From positions 1-6,815 of the forward strand of contig USNU01000078.1 of NCBI GenBank assembly GCA_900556095.1: a stretch of DNA of 6,815 nucleotides, read 5' to 3'. Below are positions 1-6,815 of this stretch, one piece after another (the stretch's first letter is position 1; the number at the start of each line of letters is the position of its first letter). Origin of the DNA: an uncultured Bacteroidales bacterium (GTDB taxonomy: Bacteria > Bacteroidota > Bacteroidia > Bacteroidales > Paludibacteraceae). The translations under genes were made by a program, and so were the position numbers. The notes beneath the pieces were generated by a model that did not search any database, was not told the origin of the DNA, and saw nothing but the letters and a program-made list of their open reading frames with translations.

Positions 1-1182
1 GCGACCATGCTGAGCGATGAAGTCGTTGGTGAGGATATCCTTCATATCGCCTGCAAAGAAGAGTGTATTCTCCAAAGCATTGCAGGCGGCGTTCACTTTG
101 GCGTCCTCTATTGCCTCCGGAACATACTCTATACCAATCACTTGACGTGCTTGTTTAGCCACGAAACAGGCAATCGTACCCGTACCCGTATAGAGATCAT
201 AGACCAATTCGTTACCTGTCAGTCCCGCAAAATTGCGCGCCACCTTGTATAGTTCGTATGCCTGCTCGGTGTTGGTCTGGTAGAAACTTTTCGGTCCCAC
301 TTTGAATTGCAAGTCCTCCATCTGCTCCATTATATGGTCTTGTCCCGCCCACACGTGCACTTCCTGGTCGCCGATGGTGTCGTTCATCTTCAGGTTCTCC
401 ACATACAGCAGGCTCACCACCTCGGGGAACTCCCCATGCAGCCAATCCATCAGCCCGCGGCAGGCATCGTTGATTTTCTCGCCGAAGCAGACAATGAGCA
501 TAATCTCGCCTTGGTGGTTCGAGCGGATGATAAGTGTCCGCAACTGTCCTTGGTGGGTGTGCTCGTTGTAGAAACTCAGTCCGTGTGTGCGTGCATAGTC
601 GCGTATGCCATTGCGCAGGCGGTTGTTGATTTCGGGCATCAGGTAACATTCCTCAATATCCAATACTTTGTCAAAGCAGTTCGGAATATGAAACCCTGCG
701 CCATAGGAGCAATCGATGTTTTCCAATCCTCCTGCTGCCACAATTTCGTCCCACGGCAACCATTTGCGGTCGGAGAAAGTGAATTCCAACTTGTTGCGGT
801 ATTCATAAATATGTTTGCTCCCGAGAATAGGACTTATCTCGGGCAGTTCTATTTTGCCTATTCGGGTCAGGTTGTCCTCTATCTGTTGTTGTTTGTGTCG
901 CAGTTGCTCTTCGTAGGGCAGTATCTGCCATTTGCAACCGCCGCATGTGCCATAGTGCTTGCAAACCGCCTCGCAGCGTCGCTCCGACGGGCGCACAAGG
1001 CGTTCCACACGCGCTTCCATAAACGAGTGTTTCTTTTTCGTAATCTGCAAATCCACTATGTCGCCCGGCACACAATATGGCACAAACACCACCATGTCGT
1101 TGATGCGTGTCAGTGCTTTGCCCTCGGCGGCAATACCCGTTATCTCTACGTTTTCTATGAGAGGTAAGTTCTTCTTTTTCAT
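1..1182 (-). CDS. rlmD: 23S rRNA (uracil-C5)-methyltransferase RlmD/RumA type, C-terminus missing at the window edge
   Basis: Uses S-adenosylmethionine (SAM) to make 5-methyluridine in 23S rRNA in the cytoplasm (U1939 in E. coli). I translated the open frame from the ATG at 1182-1180 and it stays open for 394 codons to the window edge. An N-terminal TRAM-like RNA-binding segment covers residues about 5-65. The iron-sulfur cysteines are C74, C80 and C83 (C-x5-C-x2-C, in CKHYGTCGGC), and C179 is a likely fourth. The family motif PKSFYQTNTEQA is at 297-308, the SAM-binding motif DLYTGTGT at 329-336, and GIEYVPEAIEDA at 350-361. Family members are about 450-480 residues, so some 80-90 residues are off the window, including the catalytic cysteine and the DPPR-type motif. 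The start overlaps the amidase stop as ATGA, which suggests translational coupling. The family assignment is firm. The exact target uridine is inferred, because some relatives (RlmCD) modify two sites. Confidence 0.93.
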   Translation of the reverse strand, partial: MKKKNLPLIENVEITGIAAEGKALTRINDMVVFVPYCVPGDIVDLQITKKKHSFMEARVERLVRPSERRCEAVCKHYGTCGGCKWQILPYEEQLRHKQQQIEDNLTRIGKIELPEISPILGSKHIYEYRNKLEFTFSDRKWLPWDEIVAAGGLENIDCSYGAGFHIPNCFDKVLDIEECYLMPEINNRLRNGIRDYARTHGLSFYNEHTHQGQLRTLIIRSNHQGEIMLIVCFGEKINDACRGLMDWLHGEFPEVVSLLYVENLKMNDTIGDQEVHVWAGQDHIMEQMEDLQFKVGPKSFYQTNTEQAYELYKVARNFAGLTGNELVYDLYTGTGTIACFVAKQARQVIGIEYVPEAIEDAKVNAACNALENTLFFAGDMKDILTNDFIAQHGR

Positions 1183-3779
1183 CTTTTCTTGTTTTTGCCT
1201 TTTGCAATAACCGTCTCTTGCGGTGGCGCAGGAGGGGTCATTAGTTGCTCTATGCTGTATTTGTATATTGTTTCAAAATCCTCGGCAGCCTCCAAAGGGA
1301 AGCCCCACACCAATGTACCCGAAGTCAGGTGGATGTCAGGTGGATAACAGGTGGATACGCCTTTCCAAAGCACCCCTGCCCCCACACGCATATCCTGATA
1401 TATCGCTATCCGTTGCGCTCCTTCGCTTGTCGGTTTCAGTCCCTCTGCCGCCTCTGCAAACAGCCCCGCACTATTCGGTTTGGTCCTGATGGTGCATTGT
1501 GTGTCGTGCATAGTGCATTGAATCCGCCCGCTCCGTGTCGCCTTCTCTGCTGCGAGACCATAGTGCAGCACCTTTTCCGCCCATAGCCGGTCTTCAGGAC
1601 GCGCCATTCCGTTGCCTAAATAACTGCCGCTTATCAGCACTTTGCCACTTTGCTCCAAGTACTTTTGCAAGGCTTTTTGGAGTTGAGAAAATATCACTGC
1701 GGTGGTGTCTCCGGCACGTTCTTTTCCGCAAATCACGTCCACTATCGCAAACGTGCTGTCGATGGTTGTCAGTGCCTGCGCATTGGTCGAGATATACGAA
1801 TACCCCAACTGTTGCAGCACACGCCCGTGCAGGGTGGGGTAGTCGTGCGTATTGCCCACTACGACAGTACCCTGATAGTCGCGATAGCACATTCCCCAAC
1901 CGCAGTTGTCATCGTCCTGCCATGCGCTTTGGCGGGTCCAATTCTGTTGCTCGCCGAGGTAGGCAATGCTCAGCCTGTCTTCTACCGCATAAGTGTTGGG
2001 CACAATCCCCGCGTAGGTGGAATCGGCAAACCATTGTGGACCATATACTTGGTTGAAGTTGTTGATAATCAGTACGGTAGGTGCGTCTGTGTCGGGCGCA
2101 AAGTACGCGCTCAGTACTTCGCTTTGCAGACTCCTGCCGCCGGCGTTGGCTGCCACTACATAGAAATCATATCGTTTTCCACGTTCCAAAGGCAGCGTTA
2201 TATGGTTGTGTTCTGTCCGTTTTTCGGTCCACTCGCCGTCATTCGCGCGCGCGTATATATAATGGTGTGTCGCTTTGGCAGTCGGTTCTAATGGGTCAAA
2301 AGTATCTTTCCAAGACAGCACAATATCCGTATTTGCCAGCCCCCTCTCTGAGGGGGTAAGGGGGAGTCGTATGTTGAGTTGTTTTACCGCCAATGGTTGC
2401 ACCACCACCTTCCGTCCGTCCTGCTCATGCAGGTATCTCAACAGCCCTTTATAGACAGCCCGCGCGGCAATCATTCTGAACTCAGGGTTCAGTCCGTAGC
2501 GCATATCTGCCATATTTTTGTGGCTCAGCAGTTCCAACAGCACGCATGGCACCACCGGATAGCGCGACTCGCAATAGTTGCCGTTGAGCAGTTGTCGGCG
2601 TGTCCATTCGGGGGCAACGGTCTGCCTTAGGTCTTCCACCACCTGCGTCTGCACATAGTCCGCCAGGTCTCGGTTCAGCATACGCGAAACACCGTTGCCA
2701 AAGGTCTTCCGTCCCGTGTCATCGTGGTCGGTATATATCGCCAAGGTCCCCACGATGGTGGTGTCGTCCAAGGCGTCATATCCGTCTGTATGTAGCGCGA
2801 GGCACACGTCCACGGGTATGCCCAATCCCTCCTGTGTGGGATTGGCTTTGCTGCCGCCGGTCAGGTAGTTCACCCATAGTCCGCGACTCCGCAAGTCTTC
2901 GATATACTCGTTTCCGTCGTCGGATTGTCTCCAAACGCTATCGGGAAAACCCGCTTCTTCCAACCAATAGCGTGCTGCCTCTGTCCGGCGTGGCAATCCG
3001 CTCCGCCCTGTCTCTTGTCCGGCATTGTCTTCGGTCAGGCACCATGTCCCGTCGGTGTTTTTGCGGAAATTCTTTCCCTCAAATTGTGCTCTGGGTTGCA
3101 GTACGACGCCTCCTGCGTTTTCTATCATCTTGCTAATCAGGCGCACATACTCTGTGGAGTACAGGTCCTCCACGGTGGTCCACATCGTCGCACGTTGCCA
3201 TATCCAACTGTCTTTCTGCGCGTTATAGTATGTGCCATGGCTCGCCCACAAGGCGATATATCTGCCACTCATGCCGTTTTTGTAGGTCTCGTTGTTTTCG
3301 GCACAGTCGATACAGGGGATATCGGGTTTGGTGTAGTCGGGGTATTTCTCCTTGCGTTTTTGAAGTCGCGTAGGCACCAACTCTGCCAATTCGTATTTCT
3401 CGGAATAGATACTCACTTTTCCCCGCTCGTGCCCTAATACCCATCTGCTGACATCCCGCCGCATCTGTTTCAGTTCCTCCGGCGTGAACACTACCCCGCC
3501 GAGCGTGGCATTGGTACGCACGGTTACTGTGTTTCCGTTCGTACGCATCTGTCTCACTCGCACAGGTGGTACCCACACGGTGGCAGAACGCGCCAACACA
3601 GGCGCAATCGTGTCGCCCGCAGTCGTCTTGGGGTAGAAAAAACGGTTGTAGTGCAGGTTGAGTGAATCGGCGAGTTCCTTCACGTTGATAGCGCACGCAG
3701 GGTCGGAGACACATATCGCCAACCACGTACACAATATATATAATAGATGCCTCTTTGGCATTGTTGTGTTAAATTTCAT
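1179..3779 (-). CDS. Exported N-acetylmuramoyl-L-alanine amidase (Amidase_3-like) with fibronectin type III domain, 'xanthan lyase-like' family
   Basis: Likely a zinc hydrolase that cuts the amide bond between N-acetylmuramic acid and L-alanine in peptidoglycan, acting in the periplasm or outside the cell. The 866-residue protein begins with a signal peptide: basic KR at 9-10, hydrophobic core 11-24, probable cut after ACA at 28-30. Residues about 170-450 hold the expected Amidase_3 positions: H181 (WASHGT), E267 (RRTEAARYW) and H330 (LALHTDG) as zinc ligands, and E416 (VLLELLSH) as catalytic glutamate. An FnIII-like domain covers about 470-560. Residues 566-866 form an alpha/beta region with no firm family. 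The 3779 start overlaps mfd by 11 nt. An in-frame ATG at 3761 (M7) would start 7 nt after the mfd stop and gives an equally good signal peptide. Similar Bacteroidales proteins are often labelled 'xanthan lyase', but the amidase residues argue for cell-wall cleavage. Three in-frame repeats interrupt it (residues about 472-482, 754-764, 808-819). Confidence 0.82.
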   Translation of the reverse strand: MKFNTTMPKRHLLYILCTWLAICVSDPACAINVKELADSLNLHYNRFFYPKTTAGDTIAPVLARSATVWVPPVRVRQMRTNGNTVTVRTNATLGGVVFTPEELKQMRRDVSRWVLGHERGKVSIYSEKYELAELVPTRLQKRKEKYPDYTKPDIPCIDCAENNETYKNGMSGRYIALWASHGTYYNAQKDSWIWQRATMWTTVEDLYSTEYVRLISKMIENAGGVVLQPRAQFEGKNFRKNTDGTWCLTEDNAGQETGRSGLPRRTEAARYWLEEAGFPDSVWRQSDDGNEYIEDLRSRGLWVNYLTGGSKANPTQEGLGIPVDVCLALHTDGYDALDDTTIVGTLAIYTDHDDTGRKTFGNGVSRMLNRDLADYVQTQVVEDLRQTVAPEWTRRQLLNGNYCESRYPVVPCVLLELLSHKNMADMRYGLNPEFRMIAARAVYKGLLRYLHEQDGRKVVVQPLAVKQLNIRLPLTPSERGLANTDIVLSWKDTFDPLEPTAKATHHYIYARANDGEWTEKRTEHNHITLPLERGKRYDFYVVAANAGGRSLQSEVLSAYFAPDTDAPTVLIINNFNQVYGPQWFADSTYAGIVPNTYAVEDRLSIAYLGEQQNWTRQSAWQDDDNCGWGMCYRDYQGTVVVGNTHDYPTLHGRVLQQLGYSYISTNAQALTTIDSTFAIVDVICGKERAGDTTAVIFSQLQKALQKYLEQSGKVLISGSYLGNGMARPEDRLWAEKVLHYGLAAEKATRSGRIQCTMHDTQCTIRTKPNSAGLFAEAAEGLKPTSEGAQRIAIYQDMRVGAGVLWKGVSTCYPPDIHLTSGTLVWGFPLEAAEDFETIYKYSIEQLMTPPAPPQETVIAKGKNKKR
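1326..1358. repeat. 11-bp tandem triplication inside the amidase gene
   Basis: CAGGTGGAT occurs exactly three times with an 11-bp period (1326-1334, 1337-1345, 1348-1356); the two spacer bases differ. Because 11 is not a multiple of 3, the minus strand reads each copy in a different frame, giving STCYPPDIHLT (residues 809-819). The conserved-looking C-terminal segment GTLVWGFPLE resumes in frame straight after. Confidence 0.75.
1492..1519. repeat. GTGCAT short repeat inside the amidase gene
   Basis: GTGCAT occurs three times in 27 nt, at 1492-1497, 1506-1511 and 1513-1518. The minus strand reads it in frame as the Cys/Thr-rich peptide QCTMHDTQCTI (residues 754-764), unlike the sequence on either side. 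Similar TGCA-type tandem repeats occur in and between genes of Bacteroidales; this is recollection, not a search. Confidence 0.55.
2338..2366. repeat. GC-rich palindromic element inside the amidase gene
   Basis: Positions 2340-2356 form a perfect hairpin: 7-bp arms CCCCCTC and GAGGGGG around a TCT loop. TAAGGGGGAG follows, adding another G-run. The minus strand reads through it in frame as LPLTPSERGL (residues 472-481), next to the FnIII domain. C/G-run palindromes of this general style recur as dispersed repeats in Bacteroidetes genomes, which is my recollection and not a search. An ordinary Pro/Ser-rich linker is the alternative. Confidence 0.6.
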
Positions 3780-6305
3780 TTTCTATTTTGCTCAATAGAT
3801 GTATGGCACCGGATACGGTTTGCACTTGCAGGATACTTGCGTATCGCCGTCCGGTCGGCTTGCCTTTTTTGTCTTTTTCCTCCACCAACTGACATCTCTG
3901 TGCCCGATTGACGATAAACGTGATAATCTTGCCAAATGCCTCGCTATGCCAATAGCGGTCGTCGTTCTGCACAAAATATAGTACCAACCGTCCGCCTTTC
4001 AGCAGCACTTTCTCCACGCCCAATCGGCAGCAAATCCACCGCAGGCGCACCACATTCAGCAACTCTTCCGCCTCTTCGGGCATAGGTCCGAAGCGGTCTA
4101 TCATACGTTTCTTAAATTCGGTCAGTTGGTCCTCGTTGCGCAGGCTGTCCAATTCGCGATAGAGGGATATACGCTCCGATATATTCTCCACATAATCAGT
4201 GGGAAAGCCCAATGGCAGGTCGCTTTCCAACTGACTGTCCTGCACCCATAGTTTCTTGTTTTCGCTATTGCCGCCCAATAGCAGTTCGGCGTTTTCGTGG
4301 GCGTCGTCTGCGCTGAGCAACTCATCTTTCAATTCCTGTACCGCCTCATTCAGAATACGCTGATAGGTCTCGTATCCGAGGTCGGCAATGAATCCGCTCT
4401 GTTCTGCGCCAAGCAGGTTTCCTGCTCCGCGAATGTCCAAATCCTGCATGGCGAGGTTGAATCCCGCCCCCAATTCTGCAAAGGTGGATAAGGCGTCCAA
4501 TCGTCGGCGTGCATCTTCCGTCAGCAACTCTCGTGACGGTGCCACCAAGTAACAGTAGGCTTTCCGGTTGGCGCGTCCCACACGCCCGCGCAACTGGTGC
4601 AGGTCGGCTAATCCGTAGTGTTGCGCCGAATAGATGATGATGGTATTCACGTTGGGGATATCCACTCCCGACTCGATAATAGTGGTCGAAAGCAGAATGT
4701 CGTAGTCGTAGTTGATAAAATCCTCCAACCGTTTCTCCATCTCCTCGGTAGGCATCTGTCCGTGTGCCACCACAATCCGTGCTTCGGGACAGAGCGCATG
4801 TATCTTGCGCTCGATACGTTCCAACATCTCAATGCGATTGTTGACGATGAATATCTGCCCGTTGCGTTGCATTTCGAGTTCGATAGCCTCTTTGATGATG
4901 TCCTCGTCGTCGGGCGTAATCAACTCAGTCTGAACGGGATAGCGGTTCTGCGGAGGGGTGGTCATCACACTCAGGTCGCGTGCGCCGAGCAATGAGAATT
5001 GCAGGGTGCGCGGGATAGGCGTTGCCGTCAGCGTCAGCACGTCCACATTCGTCCGCAGGCTCTTCAGTTTGTCTTTCACTGCCACGCCGAATTTCTGTTC
5101 CTCGTCAATGATGAGCAGTCCCAAGTCGTGCCATTTCACGTTCTTCCCCACCAACTTGTGCGTACCTATCAGTATGTCGATTTTTCCTGCTTCAAGGTCT
5201 GCCAATAGTTCGCGCACCTCTTTCGCCGTCTTGCCTCGACTCAGATATTCTATTCGCACGGGAAAGTCTTTCATGCGCTCTCGGAAAGTGTTGTAGTGTT
5301 GTAGTGCCAGCACCGTCGTCGGTACCAATACCGCCACCTGTTTTCCGTCTGTGGCAGCCTTGAATGCTGCCCGCATTGCCACTTCGGTCTTGCCGAATCC
5401 CACATCGCCGCACACCAATCGGTCCATTGGCATCGGACTCTCCATATCGTGTTTGATGTCGGTGGTGGCTTTGGCTTGGTCGGGGGTGTCCTCATAGAGG
5501 AACGAGGCCTCCAACTCATGTTGCATATAGCCGTCGGGCGTGTAGGCGAATCCTTTTTGTTGTTTGCGCGTGGCGTATAGTTTGATAAGGTCGCGGGCAA
5601 TATCTTTCACCTTGTCTTTTGTCCGCTCTTTCAGGCGTTCCCATGCCCCGGAACCCAATTTGGAGATAGTCGGCTCTGAACCTTCGCGACCTTTGTATTT
5701 CGATATTCGGTGCAGGTTGTGTATCGACACAAACACACAATCCCCGTCGCGGAAAATCAGTTTTATCATCTCTTGCGGTTTGCCGTTCATGGGGGTCGTT
5801 ACCAATCCCCCGAAGCGGGCGATACCATGGTCGCTGTGTACCACATAGTCGCCTATGCGCAACTGATTGATTTCTTTCAGCGTGATGATGGCTTTGCCGC
5901 GTCGTGCGTTCTCGCTGGTGAGTGCCACGCGGTGGAAACGCTCGAATATCTCGTGGTCGGTGTAGCAGCATATTTTCAGACCCTTGTCCACAAATCCTGC
6001 GTGCAAGGTCTTGTCCACTGCCACAAACCGGATAGGCTCGCCGGCTATATCCTCAAAGATGGCAGCCAGACGGTCGGTCTGTTTTTTCTGGTCGGCAAGG
6101 ATATACAGTTTGTACCCCTCGGCTATTTTCCCGCGCAGGTCATCGGTCAGCAGGTCAAAATTCTTATTGAATACAGGTTGGGGGAGGGTGTCAAAAGCAA
6201 TGTGCGAATAAGTTCTGAAATAACTCTTTTCGCCCAGTTCGATAGTCGTTGTCTCCGCCAAACGCTGTTTGAGCATATCCGCCAAATCGTTTTCTTTAAG
6301 TTCCG
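3769..6305 (-). CDS. mfd: Transcription-repair coupling factor Mfd, N-terminus lost at a sequence junction
   Basis: Mfd is a cytoplasmic ATP-dependent translocase. It pushes RNA polymerase off DNA when stalled at a lesion and recruits UvrA to start nucleotide excision repair. About 844 residues of Mfd sequence remain. In order they are: the end of the UvrB-like region (FDTLPQPVFNKNFDL, 6195-6151), the RNA-polymerase-interacting domain opening with GDYVVHSDHGIARFGGL (5853-5803), Walker A GDVGFGKT (5409-5386), the DEEQ box (5106-5095), TATPIPRT (5028-5005), STTIIESGVDIPN (4686-4648), QLRGRVGR (4596-4573) and a C-terminal TRCF domain up to the TAA at 3771-3769. Bacteroidota Mfd is about 1,100 residues, so roughly 270 are missing, covering most of the UvrB-like module that binds UvrA. 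The frame happens to stay open to an ATG at 6597, but the 98 residues there are Ser/Arg-rich and antisense to GC-rich DNA, so I end the gene at the join. It is first in the operon. Confidence 0.95.
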
Positions 6306-6325
6306 CGCTGCCGGTCTGCCCGCCG
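6290..6325. other. Chimeric junction between Bacteroidales DNA and GC-rich foreign DNA
   Basis: By hand count, positions 6181-6300 are about 45% GC and 6301-6480 about 70-75%. Recognisable Mfd sequence on the minus strand ends at about 6303, where the frame changes to an unrelated Ser/Arg-rich stretch. From about 6308 the plus strand shows a GC3-rich coding pattern instead. There is no start codon for mfd and no intergenic region at the join. I saw no inverted repeats, target duplication, tRNA or integrase, so an assembly misjoin is more likely than an insertion. Confidence 0.85.
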
Positions 6326-6583
6326 CCCCGGCTGACGCAGACGCAGCAGATGTGCCTTGCGCAGGCGATCGTCTGGCGGCACGGCATGGACGCGCTCGAC
6401 GACCGCGACGTGGTTTTCCCCGTGCGGTATGCCGCTGCGGCGCTGCGGCTGCTCGACTGCCTTGCGGCTGTGAGCGGGCGGACGGACGCGCAGCTTGTCG
6501 TGTGCGTCATGCGCGAGACGGAAAATGACCCCGAGGCGCTGCCGCGGCTGCGCGCGGGGCTGCAAAATACGGCAAAATTATGA
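6308..6583 (+). CDS. Small protein of unknown function, probably 5'-truncated by the junction
   Basis: Not recognised. This plus-strand frame ends with TGA at 6581-6583. The first ATG on the foreign side is at 6350 and would give 77 residues, but no Shine-Dalgarno sequence precedes it. The frame stays open back through the join, so the gene may be 5'-truncated. About four in five codons from 6350 end in G or C, which supports this strand and frame over the antisense extension of mfd. The product is soluble and probably helical, with a central Ala/Leu-rich helix (YAAAALRLLDCLAAV), a short hydrophobic stretch (QLVVCVM) and an acidic, then basic tail. There is no signal peptide or catalytic motif. 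The next gene starts 20 nt downstream on the same strand, so the two may be co-transcribed. An ATG at 6269 is in frame but lies in antisense mfd sequence and cannot be the native start. Confidence 0.55.
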   Translation: MPVCPPPRLTQTQQMCLAQAIVWRHGMDALDDRDVVFPVRYAAAALRLLDCLAAVSGRTDAQLVVCVMRETENDPEALPRLRAGLQNTAKL

Positions 6584-6588
6584 GGCTT

Positions 6589-6594
6589 AGGAGG
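6589..6594 (+). promoter_or_regulatory. Shine-Dalgarno site AGGAGG
   Basis: A perfect AGGAGG ends 9 nt before the ATG at 6604 and fixes that start. The Bacteroidales genes to the left have no such site, so it also marks a change of organism: strong AGGAGG sites are typical of Firmicutes and rare in Bacteroidota. Confidence 0.8.
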
Positions 6595-6603
6595 CACTCA
6601 AGG

Positions 6604-6815
6604 ATGAAAAAATGTGACTGCAAGATCATGAACACCCTCAGCAGGTACCCGAAGGTGTGGCCGTGGCTCGGCGTGGCGGGCTACGCGCTCGACGGCGCGG
6701 AGCTCGTGCTCAAGCACACCCGCTGGGGCAAGATGAACTACAAGGCGCGTATGCTTGTGCACGGTGCGGGTGCAGGGCTGCTGTGCCTCGGCGCGGGCGT
6801 GCACACGGCGCAGGC
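6604..6815 (+). CDS. Small protein of unknown function, possibly membrane-associated, C-terminus off the window
   Basis: Not recognised. The ATG at 6604 follows a perfect AGGAGG and the frame is open for 70 codons to the window edge, with most codons ending in G or C. The N-terminus has a C-x-C pair (MKKCDCK, C4 and C6) followed by an aromatic stretch (YPKVWPWLGVAGY, 15-27). Residues about 50-66 (MLVHGAGAGLLCLGAGV) are hydrophobic and Gly/Ala-rich and could be a membrane helix. A basic segment (LKHTRWGKMNYKAR, 36-49) lies before it, which would suit a cytoplasmic N-terminus. It lies 20 nt after the upstream stop and is probably in the same operon. The length is unknown because the 3' end is missing. 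No function is proposed. Confidence 0.7.
   Translation, partial: MKKCDCKIMNTLSRYPKVWPWLGVAGYALDGAELVLKHTRWGKMNYKARMLVHGAGAGLLCLGAGVHTAQ

Noticed and set aside
307..1167. 286-codon open frame on the plus strand
   Set aside because: It is antisense to rlmD, which has clear family motifs on the minus strand. The plus-strand product is His/Phe/Val-rich with no recognisable motif.
1650..2291. Plus-strand open frame of 213 codons
   Set aside because: It is the shadow of the amidase gene, with no ribosome-binding site and no motif.
2340..2356. Hairpin as a transcription terminator
   Set aside because: It lies in the middle of the amidase coding region and has no T-run after it on either strand.
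3730..3748. AT-rich stretch that could be a promoter for downstream genes
   Set aside because: It encodes the signal peptide core of the amidase, and I could not find a convincing Bacteroidales -33/-7 pair at a sensible distance from a start.
5710..6528. 272-codon open frame on the plus strand crossing the junction
   Set aside because: The left part is antisense to mfd and the right part is not in the GC3-rich frame that ends at 6583. It is open by chance.
6306..6597. Minus-strand extension of mfd to an ATG at 6597
   Set aside because: The 98 residues are Ser/Arg/Cys-rich with no Mfd similarity, and the opposite strand has the stronger coding pattern. It is an artefact of the join.

Overview
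The window is two unrelated pieces of DNA joined near position 6300. Positions 1 to about 6300 look like chromosomal DNA from the order Bacteroidales, probably gut-associated. GC is moderate (about 45% just left of the join), the start codons have no clear Shine-Dalgarno sequence, and the proteins resemble Bacteroidales forms of Mfd, RlmD and a 'xanthan lyase-like' amidase. From about 6300 to the end the GC jumps to 70-75%, coding switches to the plus strand, codons end mostly in G or C, and one start has a textbook AGGAGG site. That is the style of a GC-rich Firmicute (clostridial/Oscillospiraceae-like) or actinobacterium. The simplest reading is a chimeric metagenomic contig. A real rearrangement is possible but less likely.

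The Bacteroidales part is one tightly packed minus-strand operon, transcribed right to left. First is mfd (transcription-repair coupling factor), which has lost roughly its first 270 residues at the join. Next is an exported 866-residue zinc amidase with a fibronectin type III domain and an unassigned C-terminal half. Last is rlmD (23S rRNA m5U methyltransferase), which runs off the left edge without its catalytic C-terminus. Neighbouring genes overlap by 11 nt (mfd/amidase) and by a 4-nt ATGA (amidase/rlmD), so the three are probably co-transcribed and translationally coupled. They link DNA repair, cell-wall processing and ribosome modification, with no obvious shared pathway.

The amidase gene carries three short repeat intrusions that stay in frame: a GC-rich palindrome beside the FnIII domain, a GTGCAT triplet repeat, and an 11-bp tandem triplication read in all three frames. 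These are the most unusual native feature of the window.

The right-hand piece holds the 3' end of one small helical protein gene of unknown function and the start of a second small gene, also unknown, cut by the window edge. No RNA genes, CRISPR arrays, insertion sequences or terminators were recognised, and no gene-free stretch exceeds about 30 nt.
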